A stretch of DNA of 64,000 bases from Paraburkholderia sp. FT54 (lineage in GTDB: Bacteria > Pseudomonadota > Gammaproteobacteria > Burkholderiales > Burkholderiaceae): contig NZ_CP134196.1 in assembly GCF_031585635.1 (NCBI RefSeq), positions 2,170,001-2,234,000 on the forward strand. Reading direction: 5' to 3'. The position numbers and the translations under genes were made by a program. Under the pieces are notes generated by a model, which saw only the letters and a list, made by a program, of their open reading frames with translations, was not told the origin of the DNA and ran no database searches. Numbering within the stretch: position 1 is the first letter of the stretch; every line of letters starts with the position of its first letter. Below, piece after piece: positions 45,558-54,882 of the stretch.

Positions 45558-45983
45558 TCAGATCTTTTCGAACAGCACGTCCTGCGCGCCTTCCCACAAC
45601 ACCTTGGTGCCGAGCTCGCGCAGCTTTTCCTTGCCTTCGACAATGGTCAGGAAGTGGTTGCCCGCGAGTTGTCCCAGCTTGCTCGCGAAACAGCACGAAC
45701 CGTACGCGAGAATGATCTCAGTCTCGCTGTAGCCGCCGGGGTAGAACAGAATGTCGCCGACCGACGGATGGCTCGTGTGATTCTCGAAGCCGACCGCAGC
45801 GCCGTCGTTCTCGAGCTTGAAGTCGCCGAGGGGAACCCAGCAACCTTCGCCGCTCCAGCGCACGTGAATGATCTTTTGCCGGTACGGCAGGAGCTTCAGG
45901 AAGGCGGCCACGGTTTGCGGCGCATCTGGATGGGTTTCGGCGGTAAAAACATGGCCGCAGGAGGTGATTCGGAGTCGGGTCAT
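45558..45983 (-). CDS. DUF3830 family protein
   Basis: A 141-aa protein of the DUF3830 family (cyclophilin-like fold). It shows FLKLLPYRQKIIHVRWSGEG, then VGFENHTSHP, GDILFYPGGYSETEI and FASKLGQLAGNHF, all conserved in the family. The biochemical role is unknown; homologs often sit with amidohydrolases or transporters, but none is adjacent here. ATG 45983 gives the family length; the frame continues to 46046. Confidence 0.85.
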   Translation of the reverse strand: MTRLRITSCGHVFTAETHPDAPQTVAAFLKLLPYRQKIIHVRWSGEGCWVPLGDFKLENDGAAVGFENHTSHPSVGDILFYPGGYSETEIILAYGSCCFASKLGQLAGNHFLTIVEGKEKLRELGTKVLWEGAQDVLFEKI

Positions 45984-46459
45984 CGCCAGGTTTCCAGTGT
46001 GATCGGGTTGAATGGATTGGTCGGTCGGACGCGCGGCGCAGGCCACGCCGTTGGCGCACTATTCTGTCGTCCGGTGCAAGGCTTCGACAGATACAGTTGC
46101 AGTTCATCCGGTCAGTCCAGTTGGACCAGTGCCGATGTTTTGTGCAGATAGCGTCCGGTAAGCCCTGACGGCATGCCCATGCCAGGTCCAACCGAATGGT
46201 CGCCACGAAAGTTCGTAGTTTGCAAGCCGCGCAATGCGCAGCACACTGCGCGAAGTGCGTGATTCCCCCAAGGGCGGCTCGTCGGACGCTACCTTCCGAC
46301 AAGCCAACCGGTCTGCCGTCAGGGACAGCGCGGCAGCACTGCCCAGCGGCGGAAGCGGCGACTCTCCAGGTGCCCTCATCAGGCTGCCTCGAACCGTCTG
46401 GCGCCGTCGCGCCACTGCCTGCTGAGCAGCCGGCCCCTTCCAGCCGCGCAATCCGTACT
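45984..46459. other. Intergenic region, nothing recognised
   Basis: About 475 GC-rich bp between the DUF3830 and AraC genes. Several open frames exist on both strands but none has a ribosome-binding site or a recognisable product. Confidence 0.4.
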
Positions 46460-47371
46460 TCAGCCGCGCAGCCGGTAAGCAAGCGGCGTCACGCCGTAGT
46501 CACGCTTGAACTGCACGGAGAAATGACTGGCATTCTCGAAACCAACCGCAATCGCAATCTGCAGCACGGTCTGATCGGTGGCACGTAACAGCCTTGCCGC
46601 TTCGTCGAGCCGCAAACGCGATACGAACTGATGCGGCGTCTCGCCGGTCTCGCGGCGAAACACACGCGCAAAATGAAAGCTGCTTAGCCCCGCCTGCGCG
46701 GCCAGTTCGCTGATCGCCAGATCCCCGGCGAGATGGGCGCGAATGTAGTCGGTCACGCGGCGGATCCGGCGCGGCACGAGGCGTTCCGGGCGCGCCGGCG
46801 ATTCGGGGAGCGCACGGTGGCCGCGCGAATAGTGCTGCAACAGATGCGCGGCGAGCGCGTGAACCAGCGCGTCGACATACAGACGCGAGTCGGCCGGATC
46901 GGCGGCGGCGCGATGCAATGCAGCAAGCATCGCGGCGATCAGCGGATCACGAAACTGCATCGCGTCGCCGAGCGACAGCTCGCGGGAGCCGCCAAGCTCC
47001 ATCTGATCGGCGACGCTGTCGATCAGGCTGCGCTCGATGTGCAAATGGACGGTCGACAGCGGCTCATCGCTGATCGAACGCCAGCGCCACGAGATCGGCG
47101 CGGGCGGCACGAACCAGACGTCGCCCACCCGCAGATCGGCGCTCTCCCAGCGCCCGTCCAGGTTGCGCTCGAGGTGCTCGGCGCCGCTCGCGAGGGTCAT
47201 CAGCGTGAGGTCCTGCAAGCCGGGCGCTTCCAGCAGTTCCTGCTCGGCCGGTTCGAGATACGAGCGCAGCACCAGGTGCCGCCACGGGCGATCCACGCTC
47301 GACACCAGTTTCTGGCCCGCCATGTAGCGGTCGTAGGCGAGCGTCGTTGTGAGCTTTGGAATTCGTGCCAT
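46460..47371 (-). CDS. AraC family transcriptional regulator
   Basis: A 303-aa regulator. The N-terminal cupin-like sensing domain (about 1-185) includes GDVWFVPPAPISWRW. The C-terminal double HTH includes ISELAAQAGLSSFHFARVF, ETPHQFVSRLRL and the second helix pair IAIAVGFENASHFSVQFKR. ATG 47371 has GGGA at 9-nt spacing; ATG 47380 would add three residues. It is divergent from a 34-aa ORF and the LuxR-type gene. Effector and targets unknown. Confidence 0.92.
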   Translation of the reverse strand: MARIPKLTTTLAYDRYMAGQKLVSSVDRPWRHLVLRSYLEPAEQELLEAPGLQDLTLMTLASGAEHLERNLDGRWESADLRVGDVWFVPPAPISWRWRSISDEPLSTVHLHIERSLIDSVADQMELGGSRELSLGDAMQFRDPLIAAMLAALHRAAADPADSRLYVDALVHALAAHLLQHYSRGHRALPESPARPERLVPRRIRRVTDYIRAHLAGDLAISELAAQAGLSSFHFARVFRRETGETPHQFVSRLRLDEAARLLRATDQTVLQIAIAVGFENASHFSVQFKRDYGVTPLAYRLRG

Positions 47372-47397
47372 CACGTCCATTCCCAGGGAGGAGCCAT

Positions 47398-47502
47398 ATG
47401 AAGAGTGAACCCTGTCATACCCGCGTTGCCAGTCCGCTGTCAGAGCAAGAATTCAAAAATGATAGCAAGGAACCGGCTACCGTAATTTTCGGAAGTAGCT
47501 GA
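47398..47502 (+). CDS. Short ORF (34 aa) leading into the luxR gene
   Basis: A 34-codon frame (MKSEPCHTRVASPLSEQEFK...GSS) whose ATG follows AGGGAGGAG at near-ideal spacing, one of the best ribosome-binding sites in the window. Its stop lies 9 bp before the first possible start (TTG 47512) of the LuxR-type gene, which has no good site of its own. It may be a leader peptide that couples translation. No known peptide recognised. Confidence 0.4.
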   Translation: MKSEPCHTRVASPLSEQEFKNDSKEPATVIFGSS

Positions 47503-47511
47503 TCATTCAGG

Positions 47512-48555
47512 TTGTCGTCTTTCATGCGTTTCGAACGCCGGAGCTACCGTTTCATGGAACACGAATGCGATACGCTGCCGCATTGGCTGACCGGCTCGCC
47601 GCAAGGTGAGGCCGGGCATGCGTCGGCAGCATACAACTCGGCGGTTGCCGCCCAACCGGCTTACCCGGCCGGCACGCGGCAACCCGAGAAATCGGCCCAC
47701 GCGGCTGAAGCATCCAGGGCACCCATCCGCACCGCGGCAGGCGTGGCGCCCACAGGCTTTCTCACGCTCTTCACCGAGGAGGAGATCGGCACGCCCTCGC
47801 CCGCCGCGCGGCGCGCCGCACCAGTCATCAGCCCGCTGGTGCGATTTGGCAGCGCGCAGGACCGCATCGATTTCGTGCGGCAGCGCATCAAGCAACTGGG
47901 CTTCGACTCGTTCAGCTATTCGGCCACGCGCACGTCGGCGCATCACAAGACGATGTTCGTGCTGACCAGCTACGAGTCGCAAAGCTGGCTCACGCGTTAT
48001 TTCCGCGAGCGTTATTTCGAGCTCGACCCGCGCGTCGCACTCGCCTCGCCGACCGGCATGCCGTTTCTCTGGAATACGGCCGACATGCGCGCCGACCTGC
48101 CGCGTGCGCAAATGCGCAGCGAACGGCTCGGTGGGCTGATCGACATGCTGGAGGCGACCGGGCGCAAAAGCGGCATTCTCACGCAGATGCCGCTGCCCGA
48201 GCCGGAGTTGAGCGCGAGCCTGTGCTTCAACGCGGAGATCGGCAATCCGCGCTGGATGACCGAGTCGATCGTGGCCGAGACGCTGATGTTCGCGCACACG
48301 ATCCACGAATTCATCTGGACGCACGCGAAGAGCGTGATCGGCATCGCGCCCGCGCAGCAGCAGCGCGTTACGCTGAGCGAGTTGCAGCACGCGGTGCTGA
48401 AGGCGGTCGTGCAGGGTCAGCGGGACAAGGAGATCGCCTACTTCCTCGGGCTGTCGCCGCATAACGTCGACTACCACCTGCGCCGTCTGCGGCAGTTGTT
48501 CAATGTGCGCAACCGCGTGCAGTTGATCAACGTCGCGCAGGCGTACGTGACGTAG
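47512..48555 (+). CDS. LuxR-type quorum-sensing regulator (orphan)
   Basis: A protein of about 347 aa with an unusually long, variable N-terminus (about 110 residues). An autoinducer-binding domain follows (FDSFSYSATRTSAHHKTMFVL to YFRERYFELDPRV), then a C-terminal LuxR HTH (LSELQHAVLKAVVQGQRDKEIAYFLGLSPHNVDYHLRRL). No luxI-type synthase is in the window, so it is a LuxR solo. TTG 47512 and ATG 47524 are both possible starts; translational coupling to the 34-aa ORF is plausible. Confidence 0.88.
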   Translation: MSSFMRFERRSYRFMEHECDTLPHWLTGSPQGEAGHASAAYNSAVAAQPAYPAGTRQPEKSAHAAEASRAPIRTAAGVAPTGFLTLFTEEEIGTPSPAARRAAPVISPLVRFGSAQDRIDFVRQRIKQLGFDSFSYSATRTSAHHKTMFVLTSYESQSWLTRYFRERYFELDPRVALASPTGMPFLWNTADMRADLPRAQMRSERLGGLIDMLEATGRKSGILTQMPLPEPELSASLCFNAEIGNPRWMTESIVAETLMFAHTIHEFIWTHAKSVIGIAPAQQQRVTLSELQHAVLKAVVQGQRDKEIAYFLGLSPHNVDYHLRRLRQLFNVRNRVQLINVAQAYVT

Positions 48556-48868
48556 AGGCTAGCGTCGTGGCCGGCATGCCCGTTGGGCTGCCGGCCGCGG
48601 TGCGAATTTCACGCCCCCTCACCCGCCCCTCAAACGTTCTCCACACGTGCTTCGACGGGAACGGTGGCACGATCGAGGTCAGAAAGATCAGCACGTCATA
48701 GTGCTGCAGCAGCGCGCCCCTCGCTGAACACGACGCGCGCCGGGCGTTGCGGCCGGCGCGCATGCTCCATGAACGAAGTCGCGGGTTCGCGCAGCGACAA
48801 CGGACGGACATCATGGCTATCGGCTCCGTGCTGGGGGGCTCCCTGAGTTTCGCCTGACAGGCTCCCTA
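48556..48868. other. Intergenic region, possibly decayed coding DNA
   Basis: About 310 bp between convergent genes. Minus-strand frames give short sensible-looking pieces (e.g. PATSFMEHARRP, RPARVVFSEG) broken by stops, which may be the residue of a lost gene. No family could be assigned. Confidence 0.3.
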
Positions 48869-49630
48869 TCAGGTCTTGAGCCGGTAGCCAGTCTTGAAGA
48901 TCCAGGCAACGATCAACAGAAACACCGCCAGAAAGAGCGCGGTCATGCCGAGACTGACCTCGACGTTCACATCGGCGAGACCATAGAAGCTCCAGCGGAA
49001 TCCGCTGACCAGATAGACGATCGGATTGAACAGCGTCACGACCTTCCAGAACGGCGGCAGCATATTGACCGCATAGAAACTGCCGCCGAGAAAAGTCAGC
49101 GGCGTGATGATCAGCAGCGGCACGAGTTGCAGCTTCTCGAAGCTATCCGCCCAGATGCCGATAATAAAACCAAGCAGACTGAACGTGACCGCCGTGAGCA
49201 CGAGAAACAGGATCATCCAGAACGGATGCTGCACTTGCAGCGGCACGAACAATCCCGCGGTCGCGAGAATGATCAGCCCGAGCAGAATCGATTTGGTGGC
49301 CGCCGCGCCCACGTAACTCACGACGATTTCCAGGTACGACACCGGCGCGGACAACAACTCGTAGATCGTGCCGGTAAAGCGCGGAAAATAAATCCCGAAC
49401 GACGCATTAGAAATGCTTTGCGACAACAGCGACAGCATGATCAAACCCGGCACGATAAACGCGCCGTAACTGATGCCGTCCACTTCCTTGATGCGCGAAC
49501 CGATCGCCGCGCCGAACACGACGAAGTAAAGCGAAGTCGAAATCACCGGCGCGATGATGCTCTGCATCAGCGTGCGCCAGGTGCGCGCCATCTCGAACTT
49601 GTAGATCGCGCGAATTGCGTAGATGTTCAT
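48869..49630 (-). CDS. ABC-2 type transporter permease
   Basis: A 253-aa membrane protein with six TM helices of the ABC-2 (YadH-like) family. The segment [28 protein letters not shown] is typical, as is [20 protein letters not shown] near TM5. ATG 49630 has GAGGTGACC upstream. Its start overlaps the ATPase gene by 4 bp. The pair forms a drug- or polysaccharide-type exporter; substrate unknown. Confidence 0.92.
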   Translation of the reverse strand: MNIYAIRAIYKFEMARTWRTLMQSIIAPVISTSLYFVVFGAAIGSRIKEVDGISYGAFIVPGLIMLSLLSQSISNASFGIYFPRFTGTIYELLSAPVSYLEIVVSYVGAAATKSILLGLIILATAGLFVPLQVQHPFWMILFLVLTAVTFSLLGFIIGIWADSFEKLQLVPLLIITPLTFLGGSFYAVNMLPPFWKVVTLFNPIVYLVSGFRWSFYGLADVNVEVSLGMTALFLAVFLLIVAWIFKTGYRLKT

Positions 49631-50553
49631 TGGTCACCTCGGAGCAGACTGACGAAGATGTCTTCGAGCGAACTTTGCGTGGTGTGCAGGTCCTTGAAGC
49701 GGATGCCGGCGTCGTCGAGCGCCTTGAGCAGCGCGATGATATCGGTGCGCCCGCCCTCGCCCTCGTACGTGTAGATCAATTCGTCACCGCCCTTCGCGAC
49801 GTCGAGTCCGTAGCCGGCGAGCGAAACCGGCACGTGTGCGAGCGGGCTCTCCAGTTGCAGCGTCAACTGCTTCTTGCCGAGCTTGCGCATCAACTCCGTT
49901 TTCTCTTCGACCAGCATGATTTCACCCGCACTGATCACGCCGATGCGGTCCGCCATTTCCTCGGCCTCATCGATATAGTGCGTGGTGAGGATGATCGTCA
50001 CGCCGCTCTGCGCGAGCGAGCGCACCAGCTTCCACATGTCGCGGCGCAACTCCACGTCCACGCCGGCGGTCGGTTCGTCGAGGAACAGCACACGCGGCTC
50101 GTGCGAAAGCGCCTTGGCGATCAGCACGCGCCGTTTCATGCCGCCCGAGAGCGTGATGATCTTGCTATCGCGCTTTTCCCACAGCGACAGGTCGCGCAAC
50201 ACCTTTTCGACATACGCCGGGTTTTTCGGCTTGCCGAACAGTCCGCGGCTGAACGAGACGGTCGCCCAGACGGTTTCGAAGGAGTCGGTGGTCAACTCCT
50301 GCGGCACGAGGCCGATCAGCGAGCGAGCGCCGCGATAGTCGGTCGCGATGTCGCGGCCGTCCACCGTCACGCTGCCGACGCTTGCGTTGACAATGCCGCA
50401 GATGATGCTGATGAGAGTCGTTTTACCGGCGCCATTCGGACCGAGCAAGGCGAAGATCTCCCCGCGGTTGATCGCCAGATTGATGTTTTTGAGTGCATGA
50501 AAACCGGTGGCATAGGTTTTCGACAGGTTCGTGACCGAGACGATTGGCTGCAT
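49627..50553 (-). CDS. ABC transporter ATP-binding protein
   Basis: A 308-aa ATPase of the DrrA/CcmA-like (YadG) group. Walker A is GPNGAGKTT, the Q-loop lies in GLVPQEL, the signature is LSGGMKRR, Walker B is [12 protein letters not shown], and the H-loop His is in [10 protein letters not shown]. The C-terminal ~70 residues are an extra domain usual in this group. It starts at ATG 50553 and is co-translated with the permease. No outer-membrane or periplasmic partner is adjacent. Confidence 0.93.
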   Translation of the reverse strand: MQPIVSVTNLSKTYATGFHALKNINLAINRGEIFALLGPNGAGKTTLISIICGIVNASVGSVTVDGRDIATDYRGARSLIGLVPQELTTDSFETVWATVSFSRGLFGKPKNPAYVEKVLRDLSLWEKRDSKIITLSGGMKRRVLIAKALSHEPRVLFLDEPTAGVDVELRRDMWKLVRSLAQSGVTIILTTHYIDEAEEMADRIGVISAGEIMLVEEKTELMRKLGKKQLTLQLESPLAHVPVSLAGYGLDVAKGGDELIYTYEGEGGRTDIIALLKALDDAGIRFKDLHTTQSSLEDIFVSLLRGDQ

Positions 50554-50944
50554 GGAATCGACGATGGCAGACACCGTTGTTTGATTAGAGGGAGCGATGC
50601 TAAAGCGCCATCGCACCCGCAATGTAATGGAAAGTGGGAAAGCGTGCAGCGCATCGCGGCACTGCACCGAAAACACGTAGGTCGAGGCGGAGAAAGAAGC
50701 CGGCCGCAACGGCACGGCAAAAACGCGCAAGCGGAATCGTTTCGCTGCAGTGCAAAATAGTTCGGCTTCCGTATCGGTTGGATGGTGCGACGCCGGGAAC
50801 GCCCCATGCTCGATTCCCGGCATGCTGGCGCGGCTTGCGTGTTCGGGCGACACATGCTCGAGCGAGGCACACCGCTTGCGGCAGTCCATGCATGTGAGCG
50901 ACAAGCGCTTGCGTGACATCAAACCGATTCGACGGAGGTGAACC

Positions 50945-51349
50945 ATGAAACGCATTACCAGGACGATTTTTGCTTCGGCGCTCGTGATGGCATTGTCGGG
51001 CGGCGCTTATGCGCAGGCTGGCGGTGGCGCGGGCGGCGCGGGTGGCGGTGCGGGCGGTGGCGGCACCGGCGTGGGCGCGGGCGGCGGCACCACCGGCGGT
51101 GCGGGCGGGACTGCAACGCCCGGCGTCGGCACTGGATCGATGAAGAACCCGGGCGATTCGGGCTACGGTTCGCCCGGCGTGACCGGCACCGGCGGCGGAC
51201 TGGGCACCGGCACTGGCGCGACACCGAATAGCCCGGCGATGAACCGTTCGAATAGCGGCATGGGCAACGGCATGAACAACGGTACGCGCAGCGGGACCGG
51301 TAATGGCATGAACAACGGAACAGGCGGCACGATGCAAAACGGCCAGTAA
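50945..51349 (+). CDS. Secreted glycine-rich protein
   Basis: A 134-aa protein with a clear Sec signal peptide ([20 protein letters not shown], cleaved after AYA). The mature part is mostly Gly, with Ala, Thr, Asn and Ser ([19 protein letters not shown]; later [20 protein letters not shown]). A GGAGG site precedes the ATG. Low complexity suggests a disordered or wall/matrix-associated protein; no known domain. Confidence 0.75.
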   Translation: MKRITRTIFASALVMALSGGAYAQAGGGAGGAGGGAGGGGTGVGAGGGTTGGAGGTATPGVGTGSMKNPGDSGYGSPGVTGTGGGLGTGTGATPNSPAMNRSNSGMGNGMNNGTRSGTGNGMNNGTGGTMQNGQ

Positions 51350-51389
51350 AAGAAGGCTGCTGACGTATTGAGTTGCTCAGTTCGAACCG

Positions 51390-51422
51390 GGGCGGCGGCG
51401 CCGATGCAAGGCGTCGCCGCCC
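51390..51422 (+). terminator. Hairpin after the glycine-rich protein gene
   Basis: GGGCGGCGGCGCC (51390-51402) pairs with GGCGTCGCCGCCC (51410-51422), 13 bp with one G:T pair. Only a weak T-rich stretch follows. Confidence 0.6.
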
Positions 51423-51528
51423 TTGCCTTTCCCGAGGCGGAAATGGTGGTTTAACACATCAAGAAAAACCTATTGATCGCACACGTGGGCCACTCCGGCT
51501 GCGAGGCATTTTTTGCGGGAACTGCCGC

Positions 51529-53199
51529 TCACGGTTCAGCACAAACAAAGCTGCTGGCGAGATTCACATTGCCCTTGCCGACGTAGCGCGGAAACAGCGG
51601 GTAGCGGCACAGCGGACGTGAGCGCCCGTTGGTGGCCGCCGCGATATCGGTGGCCGTCAACGTTTCGGGCGATGCTCCGCGCGTCACCCAGTTATCGAGT
51701 GCGCCCAGCAGATCGACCGATGGAATGAACGCGCCGCCGCCGTGCTGAAATCCCGGCACCATGTACAAACGCATGAAACCATTGACCTGGTCGACGCCGA
51801 ACCGATCAACCAGTGTGTCGTAATAGGCGATCGTCTGGTTCGGGCTGATGACTTCGTCGGCTAGGCCTTGCAGCGTGATGAGCTTGCCGCCGCGCGCAAT
51901 GTAGCGCGTGAGGTCGGGGTTCATCGCGCCGATCGTCTGCGACAGCGCGACCACTTGCGCGCGATATTTGCCGGGGTGTTGCGGGTCGAACCTGAGCGAG
52001 TCGAAGTTGGCGTCGCGCGCGACGAAATAGCGGATATAGCCGTCGCCTTGCGCGAACAGGTAGCCGTTGGCGAAGAACGTCGGCACCGGCAAACGTTCCG
52101 GCTGATGCGCGAGGCCGAGCAGGCCGGTCAGATGCGTGCCCTGGAAAATGTTGTAGCCGCTATAGCCGTTGACATCCCACGCCAGACGATAAGGCAACGA
52201 GAGCCCGTCGCGCATCACGAGCAAGGTGGAGAGCTGGGTGTTCGTGAGACATTCGTCGTGCGAAGGCGTGCGTCCACTGCAGCGTAACGAATCGACAATC
52301 TCCGTTTCGTGCTCGCGGCACGCGGCGACGTCGCTGACAATGCCGTCCGTCGCGCCGTCGAGCCGGTCGCACGTGGCGAGCGTTCGTTGATAGACGTGTT
52401 CGAGCAGCAACGGCGGAATGAAGCCGCCGGGCGTGTTGTATTCCGCCTGGCCGAGTTTCACGCCAAGCAGACGCACGCCGGAAAAATTGAGCGCGGGCGA
52501 ATTGGCGATCACGCCGTCGTAGTCGTCGGGAAAACGCTGCATCACGGTGTAACCTTCGCGGCCGCCGGTCGAGCCACCGGCGAAATACATGTGTTGCGGC
52601 GGCCGGCCGTACGCGCGTGCAATCAGGGCGAGCGCGGCATCGTGGGTTTTCTTCAGATGCGCAAAGCCGAAGTTGGTGACCGCGTCGTCGACGAGGCCGA
52701 ACACCGCGAGAGACGAATCGCCGACATGCCCCGAGTCGTCGCCGAAGGTCGCGTAGCCTTGCGCGAGCGGCGCGCGGTTCGGCGAAAACGGCATCACGCC
52801 AGTGCCGCTCACCACCACGCCGTTATAACCGCCGCCGCCGATCTGCAGCGCGCGGCCGTTCCAGCGGCGCGGCAAATTCAGATCGAAACGGATGTCGGGT
52901 GTGGTGGCATTGAACCCTTTGATGCGGCCGGTGATACGGCAATACTCGCCGCCCTGCTGATTGCCGGGCGCGGTGGCGCTCACCATCGCCGCGCTTTCGA
53001 TCTGCACGCCGGCGGTCGGCAAGGCAATGAGTTCGGGTTGCAGAACGGCGCCCGCCAATTCCGCGCAGCGCATGGCGAGCGGCGCGTCCTTGAGCGCGGC
53101 GAGCGCCGGCTGGGCGGCGAGCCACAACATCGCGCCGACAACGTGGATGGCTGCGCGCGAGTCCCGCGCGACACGCATACGGCGCCGGCGCACCCTCAT
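51529..53199 (-). CDS. Secreted tannase/feruloyl esterase family protein
   Basis: A 556-aa alpha/beta hydrolase of the tannase/feruloyl esterase family, releasing phenolic acids from esters. After an Arg-rich n-region and signal peptide (ends near AQPALAA), the nucleophile lies in FAGGSTGGREGY (Ser210). The catalytic Asp is in LQGLADEVISP and the His in GFQHGGG. Cys pairs flank the catalytic residues as in the family. ATG 53199 overlaps the stop of the OpgC-type gene (ATGA), so the two are coupled. It acts in the periplasm or outside the cell. Confidence 0.88.
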   Translation of the reverse strand: MRVRRRRMRVARDSRAAIHVVGAMLWLAAQPALAALKDAPLAMRCAELAGAVLQPELIALPTAGVQIESAAMVSATAPGNQQGGEYCRITGRIKGFNATTPDIRFDLNLPRRWNGRALQIGGGGYNGVVVSGTGVMPFSPNRAPLAQGYATFGDDSGHVGDSSLAVFGLVDDAVTNFGFAHLKKTHDAALALIARAYGRPPQHMYFAGGSTGGREGYTVMQRFPDDYDGVIANSPALNFSGVRLLGVKLGQAEYNTPGGFIPPLLLEHVYQRTLATCDRLDGATDGIVSDVAACREHETEIVDSLRCSGRTPSHDECLTNTQLSTLLVMRDGLSLPYRLAWDVNGYSGYNIFQGTHLTGLLGLAHQPERLPVPTFFANGYLFAQGDGYIRYFVARDANFDSLRFDPQHPGKYRAQVVALSQTIGAMNPDLTRYIARGGKLITLQGLADEVISPNQTIAYYDTLVDRFGVDQVNGFMRLYMVPGFQHGGGAFIPSVDLLGALDNWVTRGASPETLTATDIAAATNGRSRPLCRYPLFPRYVGKGNVNLASSFVCAEP

Positions 53200-54329
53200 C
53201 CGTAACCCGCGCCATTGGCCGCCGCGGCCGACTGCTGCCCTTTCCAGCCGCGCCAGCCGCGCGCGATCATCAGCACCGCGCCAATGGCGACGAGGTCGCC
53301 GCCCAGTCCGATCAGCACGCCGCGAAAGCCATGAAACATATGCGGTGTCGCTGTATCGACGATCAGCGACACCAGTGTGCCCGCAACGAAACACACGAGC
53401 CCCGTGCGGCCGACGGTGACCACGGCAGGCAGCCGCCGCGCGAGCCACGCGATGCTGCCCGTGCGCACGAACTGTGCGGCGAGCCAGGCAATGACGATGA
53501 AGTTGATCACGCGGTCCGGAGAAAGATTCTGTTTGAACGTGCCGGGCAAGGGTTGCGTCAGCACGAAAAGTTTGACGATAGCGAACGCCAGCACCGCGAC
53601 CACCGCGACGCGCGTGAACCAACGCGCGGTACGGCTTGCGTGAAAGCGCTCGCTGATGGGCCGCACCCGGCAGAGAATCCCGAGCACGAACATCAGTTGC
53701 CATGCAAAGGGATTAAAAGCCCAGTCTGCCACGTCGTCAATGCTGAATAATGCGGCCAGCGGCGGGGCCAGCGCCCAGATCAGCACGCTCAAGCCCAGCG
53801 CCATGAGCGACGAACGCCGCGCCAGCGGCACCACGAACGGCACGCATAGCGCGAAGATCACGTACATGGGCAACACGCTCGACAGATAAGGCTGGCGCCG
53901 CAGCAGCATGATATCGAAGGCTTCGCGCAGCGGCTGAACCGCGAAAGGCGGCCAGCCGGTGAGGTCGACCATGGGCCGGTTCAGATTCAGCGACGCGAGG
54001 ACGGCGCCGGACATCAGCATCAATACCGCTGTCAGCAGATAGGCACGGTAGATTTCCCAGCAGCGCCTGACAAAGCGCATCTTCGCCGCGTTCTCGCCGC
54101 GGCCCGCGAGCACCGTCGTGTACGCCGCCGCCGACGCATAGCCGCCGAGAAACACGAACACTTCCGCGGAATCGCACAACGCATACGCGTGCAGCATCAG
54201 ATGCGACAACGTGCTGCCAGGAATGTGATCCAGCACGATGACGATCAGCACGACGCCGCGGAAAAAGTCCACTTCGATCGAGCGCCCTCGGAGGGGACTT
54301 CCATCGGGGCGGACGCGACGGGTTTCCAT
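53196..54329 (-). CDS. OpgC-type acyltransferase
   Basis: A 377-aa membrane protein with about 10 TM helices of the OpgC family. RSIEVDFFRGVVLIVIVLDHI at the N-terminus holds the conserved Asp and His, and SAEVFVFLGGYASAAAY follows. OpgC succinylates osmoregulated periplasmic glucans in other species. Here it is coupled to a secreted tannase/feruloyl esterase, an unusual pair, so it may modify another substrate. No opgG/H genes are adjacent. Confidence 0.88.
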   Translation of the reverse strand: METRRVRPDGSPLRGRSIEVDFFRGVVLIVIVLDHIPGSTLSHLMLHAYALCDSAEVFVFLGGYASAAAYTTVLAGRGENAAKMRFVRRCWEIYRAYLLTAVLMLMSGAVLASLNLNRPMVDLTGWPPFAVQPLREAFDIMLLRRQPYLSSVLPMYVIFALCVPFVVPLARRSSLMALGLSVLIWALAPPLAALFSIDDVADWAFNPFAWQLMFVLGILCRVRPISERFHASRTARWFTRVAVVAVLAFAIVKLFVLTQPLPGTFKQNLSPDRVINFIVIAWLAAQFVRTGSIAWLARRLPAVVTVGRTGLVCFVAGTLVSLIVDTATPHMFHGFRGVLIGLGGDLVAIGAVLMIARGWRGWKGQQSAAAANGAGYG

Positions 54330-54882
54330 TCAGGTTCTCGCAGGATAGACGCACGCATGCCGCGCGTCGTTTTTCGTAGGAACACCATGGACAATAAAAC
54401 GTTCCCAGCGAGTCTGCGCGGTCCATCGGCGCGCGCTGACAACCCGCCTCTAATTTCAGATCACGTGGTGGCGATTTGAAATTCGGCTGTCGGCATGCGG
54501 TAATGCTGAGTCGTCACGTTTTCGGTTCGCGGCAAGATTTGCGGCTTTCATTCGCCGGGCGCGCGGGCGATCGGTAACGAGCGCGGAAAATAAATCGCCG
54601 AGTGTGCTGCGCGATTTTTTTCGCTTTTTTTCATCGTAGGATGGTTTCCTGCACGCCCGTCGGACCTCGTGCGTTTCGCGCGACACCACCTTTCGACGGC
54701 GGCCGCTCATGTGGACCGGACACGCGGCCAGCCGATCCGCGATCGGCCGGCACGCCGGGCGTCATTGCGACGCCATCTATTCGCCGCGGCCGACCTGATC
54801 GTCGGCAATGCGTGCCGGTCCTTCCATTACCGCCCAGAACGGCTGCGCTGCGCGCGCCACCTTCGCACTGGAAGACGACCAC
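54330..54882. other. Intergenic region between two acyltransferase genes
   Basis: About 550 bp between divergent genes. A 30-codon frame at 54387-54479 (MDNKTFPASLRG...) has a GGAAC site but no other support. T-rich runs occur near 54614-54634. No recognised gene. Confidence 0.4.

Noticed and set aside
45984..46459. Possible small genes between the DUF3830 and AraC genes
   Set aside because: Several overlapping frames on both strands, none with a convincing start or product.
48680..48815. Minus-strand pieces resembling a phosphotransacetylase-like VVFSEG motif
   Set aside because: Only a few residues match and stops interrupt the frame; not enough to name a family.
54387..54479. 30-codon ORF with a modest ribosome-binding site
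   Set aside because: Too short, no family, and the site is weak; kept only as a note under the intergenic region.
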